Shown here: piece after piece, positions 28,799 to 30,456 of the stretch
Position numbering within the stretch: position 1 is the stretch's first letter
Layout of the letters: each line of letters begins with the position of its first letter
Origin: S009-33 sp041694255
GTDB lineage: Bacteria; Patescibacteriota; Gracilibacteria; Absconditabacterales; Absconditicoccaceae
Direction: 5' to 3'
DNA length: 30,456 nt
Assembly: GCA_041694255.1 (NCBI GenBank)
Contig: JASMTN010000014.1
Coordinates: 1-30,456 of the forward strand
Program-made: the position numbers and the translations under genes
The notes under the pieces: model-generated
Seen by the model: the letters and a program-made list of their open reading frames with translations, nothing else
Databases searched by the model: none
Told to the model about the DNA's origin: nothing

Positions 28799-30456
28799 AT
28801 GTTCAAAAAACAAAAGAATTGATTTACACTTTTGGAGCTTGTTGTTGTTATATCTATAGTTACAATCCTTTGAGTTATTTGATTTTTGATGATTACTAAA
28901 TGGGTGTGAAACTCAAAAGATGCATCAGTAAGGTCAACTTTATCTACTATTGAAAAGGCATTAGATATACATTTTGTAGAAAGTTGAATATATCCTAATC
29001 CAGATAATTTTACTTGAGTAAAAACCAAGAGTTGAGAGGTTCTTTGGAAACAATGAGTTTTTTGAACATGAGTTGTTTGACAACTTGAAGAAATTACAAC
29101 TATACCTAAAGACCCTTGGCTTGGTTTTGATTATTCATATAGTGTAACAAATGATAATAAAAAATTTCAAGTATGATGATTGTGATTGGAATCATTTGAC
29201 AATGATAGTAAATACCAAGCACATGTTTTGTGAAATTATGACCAATATTCAATAATGGTTGATAAATGAAATGATGAGATTTACTCTTGAAGTAGATATA
29301 GATTTTATCCAGCACCAAGTATAATAGTTGATGATCCAAAAAATCCATGAAATATAAATTGAGAAAAATTTTGATATTTAACAGGTAATATAAATTTTTT
29401 AATAGATTGACATAAAAATTATTATCGTTGATATGAAAATATAGCATGATGAAGTGATGGTCCTTGACTTGTATTTGAACCACTATATATTACATGAATA
29501 TTGCCTGATCTTGAAAATGATGATTATTCATGGGCGGAAAGATCAAGACAAACTATAGTAAAAGTTCATAGTGCATATAAATGAGTATGATGATATGAGC
29601 CTATAGCAAATAATGAAATAGAAAATAAGGATGTGCCAACAATATTGTGATTAAGATCTTGAGATATTTGATGATGAGAAAAAAACTTTAATTTTAGTGA
29701 AGAAGATTGAATATGAGAATTATGAGTATGGGATCATGGTCCAATTACTTGAGAGGCTGTTTGAATTCATAGTGTTAAATTAGAGTGGAGCCGTGAAGAG
29801 TCATCAGAAAACTATGTTGTATATCGTGCAGAAGAAAGTGCATGATGATTAGATTGATACCAAAGAATAGGGTATATATCAGAATGATCAAATAACTGTA
29901 CTTTGACAGAATGTGATTTTGTAGATAGTAATAGAGTAAGTGCAGGTAAGGATTATTATTATGTAATAACAAGAGAATTAAATTGAAAGCAAAGTTATCC
30001 AAGTAATGAGTTGATTATAAATACTTTGGATAAATTTAGTATAGATGATTATACTCAAATAAAAACAGAAGAAGAACTTAGAAATATACAAGATACATGA
30101 AAATATATAATAATGGAAGATATAGAGTTAGAACAAGAATGAGTTATAAAATCAATATTTACATGAGAGATAGACTGAAATTTTTATACAATAAGTAATC
30201 TAAAAATAACAGGATGATGAGATTACTTGTGAATGATAGGAAGATTGGAAAGTGGGTGAGAATTGAAGAATATGACAATAGATGGTGTAAGTATGAGTTG
30301 AGAAAGATATCTAGGATGATTAGTATGATATAATTATGGTAATATAAATAATATAAGAATAAGTAATGTAACATTAACATGAAATGATTATATAGGATGA
30401 ATAGTATGATATAATAATGGAGGAGATATAAAAGACTCTAAAGTATTGAGTGTAAA
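28799..30456 (+). CDS. Prepilin-like adhesin with FN3-like and GLUG modules (3' end outside window)
   Basis: The frame runs off the window after 552 residues. The start MFKKQKNG/FTLLELVVVISIVTILGVIG is a standard class III prepilin leader (Gly at -1, Phe +1, Glu +5). A pilin-like globular part follows, with YPNPDNF as in the major pilin's YPNPNTA. A fibronectin-III-like stretch lies at about 320-400 (HSVKLEWSREESSENYVVYR ... SAGKDYYYVITREL). From about 405, IKTEEELRNIQDTGKYIIME leads into GLUG-type repeats (YLGGLVGYNYGNINN, YIGGIVGYNNGGDIKD), a module found in secreted bacterial surface proteins. This suggests a pilus-tip or surface adhesin. TGA codes most glycines. Confidence 0.85.

Noticed and set aside
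29106..30380. Minus-strand open frames with many His, Leu and Tyr
   Set aside because: Antisense to the prepilin-adhesin gene; the high His content comes from reversed TGA-rich glycine codons (TCA) in another frame.
1..30456. Many frameshifted or broken genes
   Set aside because: Apparent breaks disappear once TGA is read as glycine; I found no true pseudogene.
1..30456. Mycoplasma-type code with UGA as tryptophan
   Set aside because: TGA falls on conserved glycines of Walker A, ABC signature and SpoU motifs, and TGG is used for tryptophan.

Overview
The window is very AT-rich, tightly packed bacterial DNA that uses UGA as a glycine codon. With TGA read as a stop, every long gene breaks into fragments. 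With TGA read as glycine, full-length conserved proteins appear, and TGA falls on invariant glycines: all three Walker A glycines of the pilus ATPase at 11370-11387 are TGA. TAA and TAG are the only stops. This is genetic code 25, known from Absconditabacteria (SR1) and Gracilibacteria (BD1-5) in the Patescibacteria/CPR. I cannot say which of the two from sequence alone. CpG is extremely rare, arginine is AGA/AGG plus a handful of CGT, and I found no in-frame CGA or CGG. None of the starts I checked has a Shine-Dalgarno sequence.

Layout. 1-690: 3' end of prolyl-tRNA synthetase. 691-3144: a PrsW-type membrane protease and an unknown membrane-anchored protein, flanked by heptanucleotide repeats. 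3145-5666: a YvcK/CofD-like factor, a HAD phosphatase and a six-helix protein built from three pilin-like units. 5650-7345: an RluA pseudouridine synthase, a probable AMMECR1-like protein and a YigZ-like protein. 7447-14248: a type IV pilus locus with a major pilin, three smaller pilin-like or anchored proteins, an acidic single-pass membrane protein, PilB and an extended PilC. 14254-18381: housekeeping genes (FtsQ-like, YtxH-like, TrmH-like, FtsE, LspA, RuvC) with two unknown small genes. 18487-23135: a Fic-domain protein with its own HTH and a likely operator, then an opposing pair encoding a solute-binding-like lipid-facing protein and a large lytic-transglycosylase-like protein. 23274-25616: a PcrA/UvrD helicase carrying a repeat-derived in-frame insert. 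25779-28730: a 983-residue HD-GYP-like protein. 28799 to the end: a large prepilin fused to FN3-like and GLUG adhesin modules, incomplete at the window edge.

The common theme is the cell surface. There are two prepilin loci, an assembly ATPase and platform, a probable pilus-borne adhesin, a cell-wall hydrolase, an intramembrane protease and a possible extracytoplasmic binding protein. Known members of these phyla are host-attached or predatory and use pili and adhesins for contact, so a role in host attachment is a reasonable inference, but the sequence does not prove it. Gaps between genes are all below 300 bases, several 3' ends overlap head to head, and I see no tRNA, rRNA, CRISPR array or insertion sequence.
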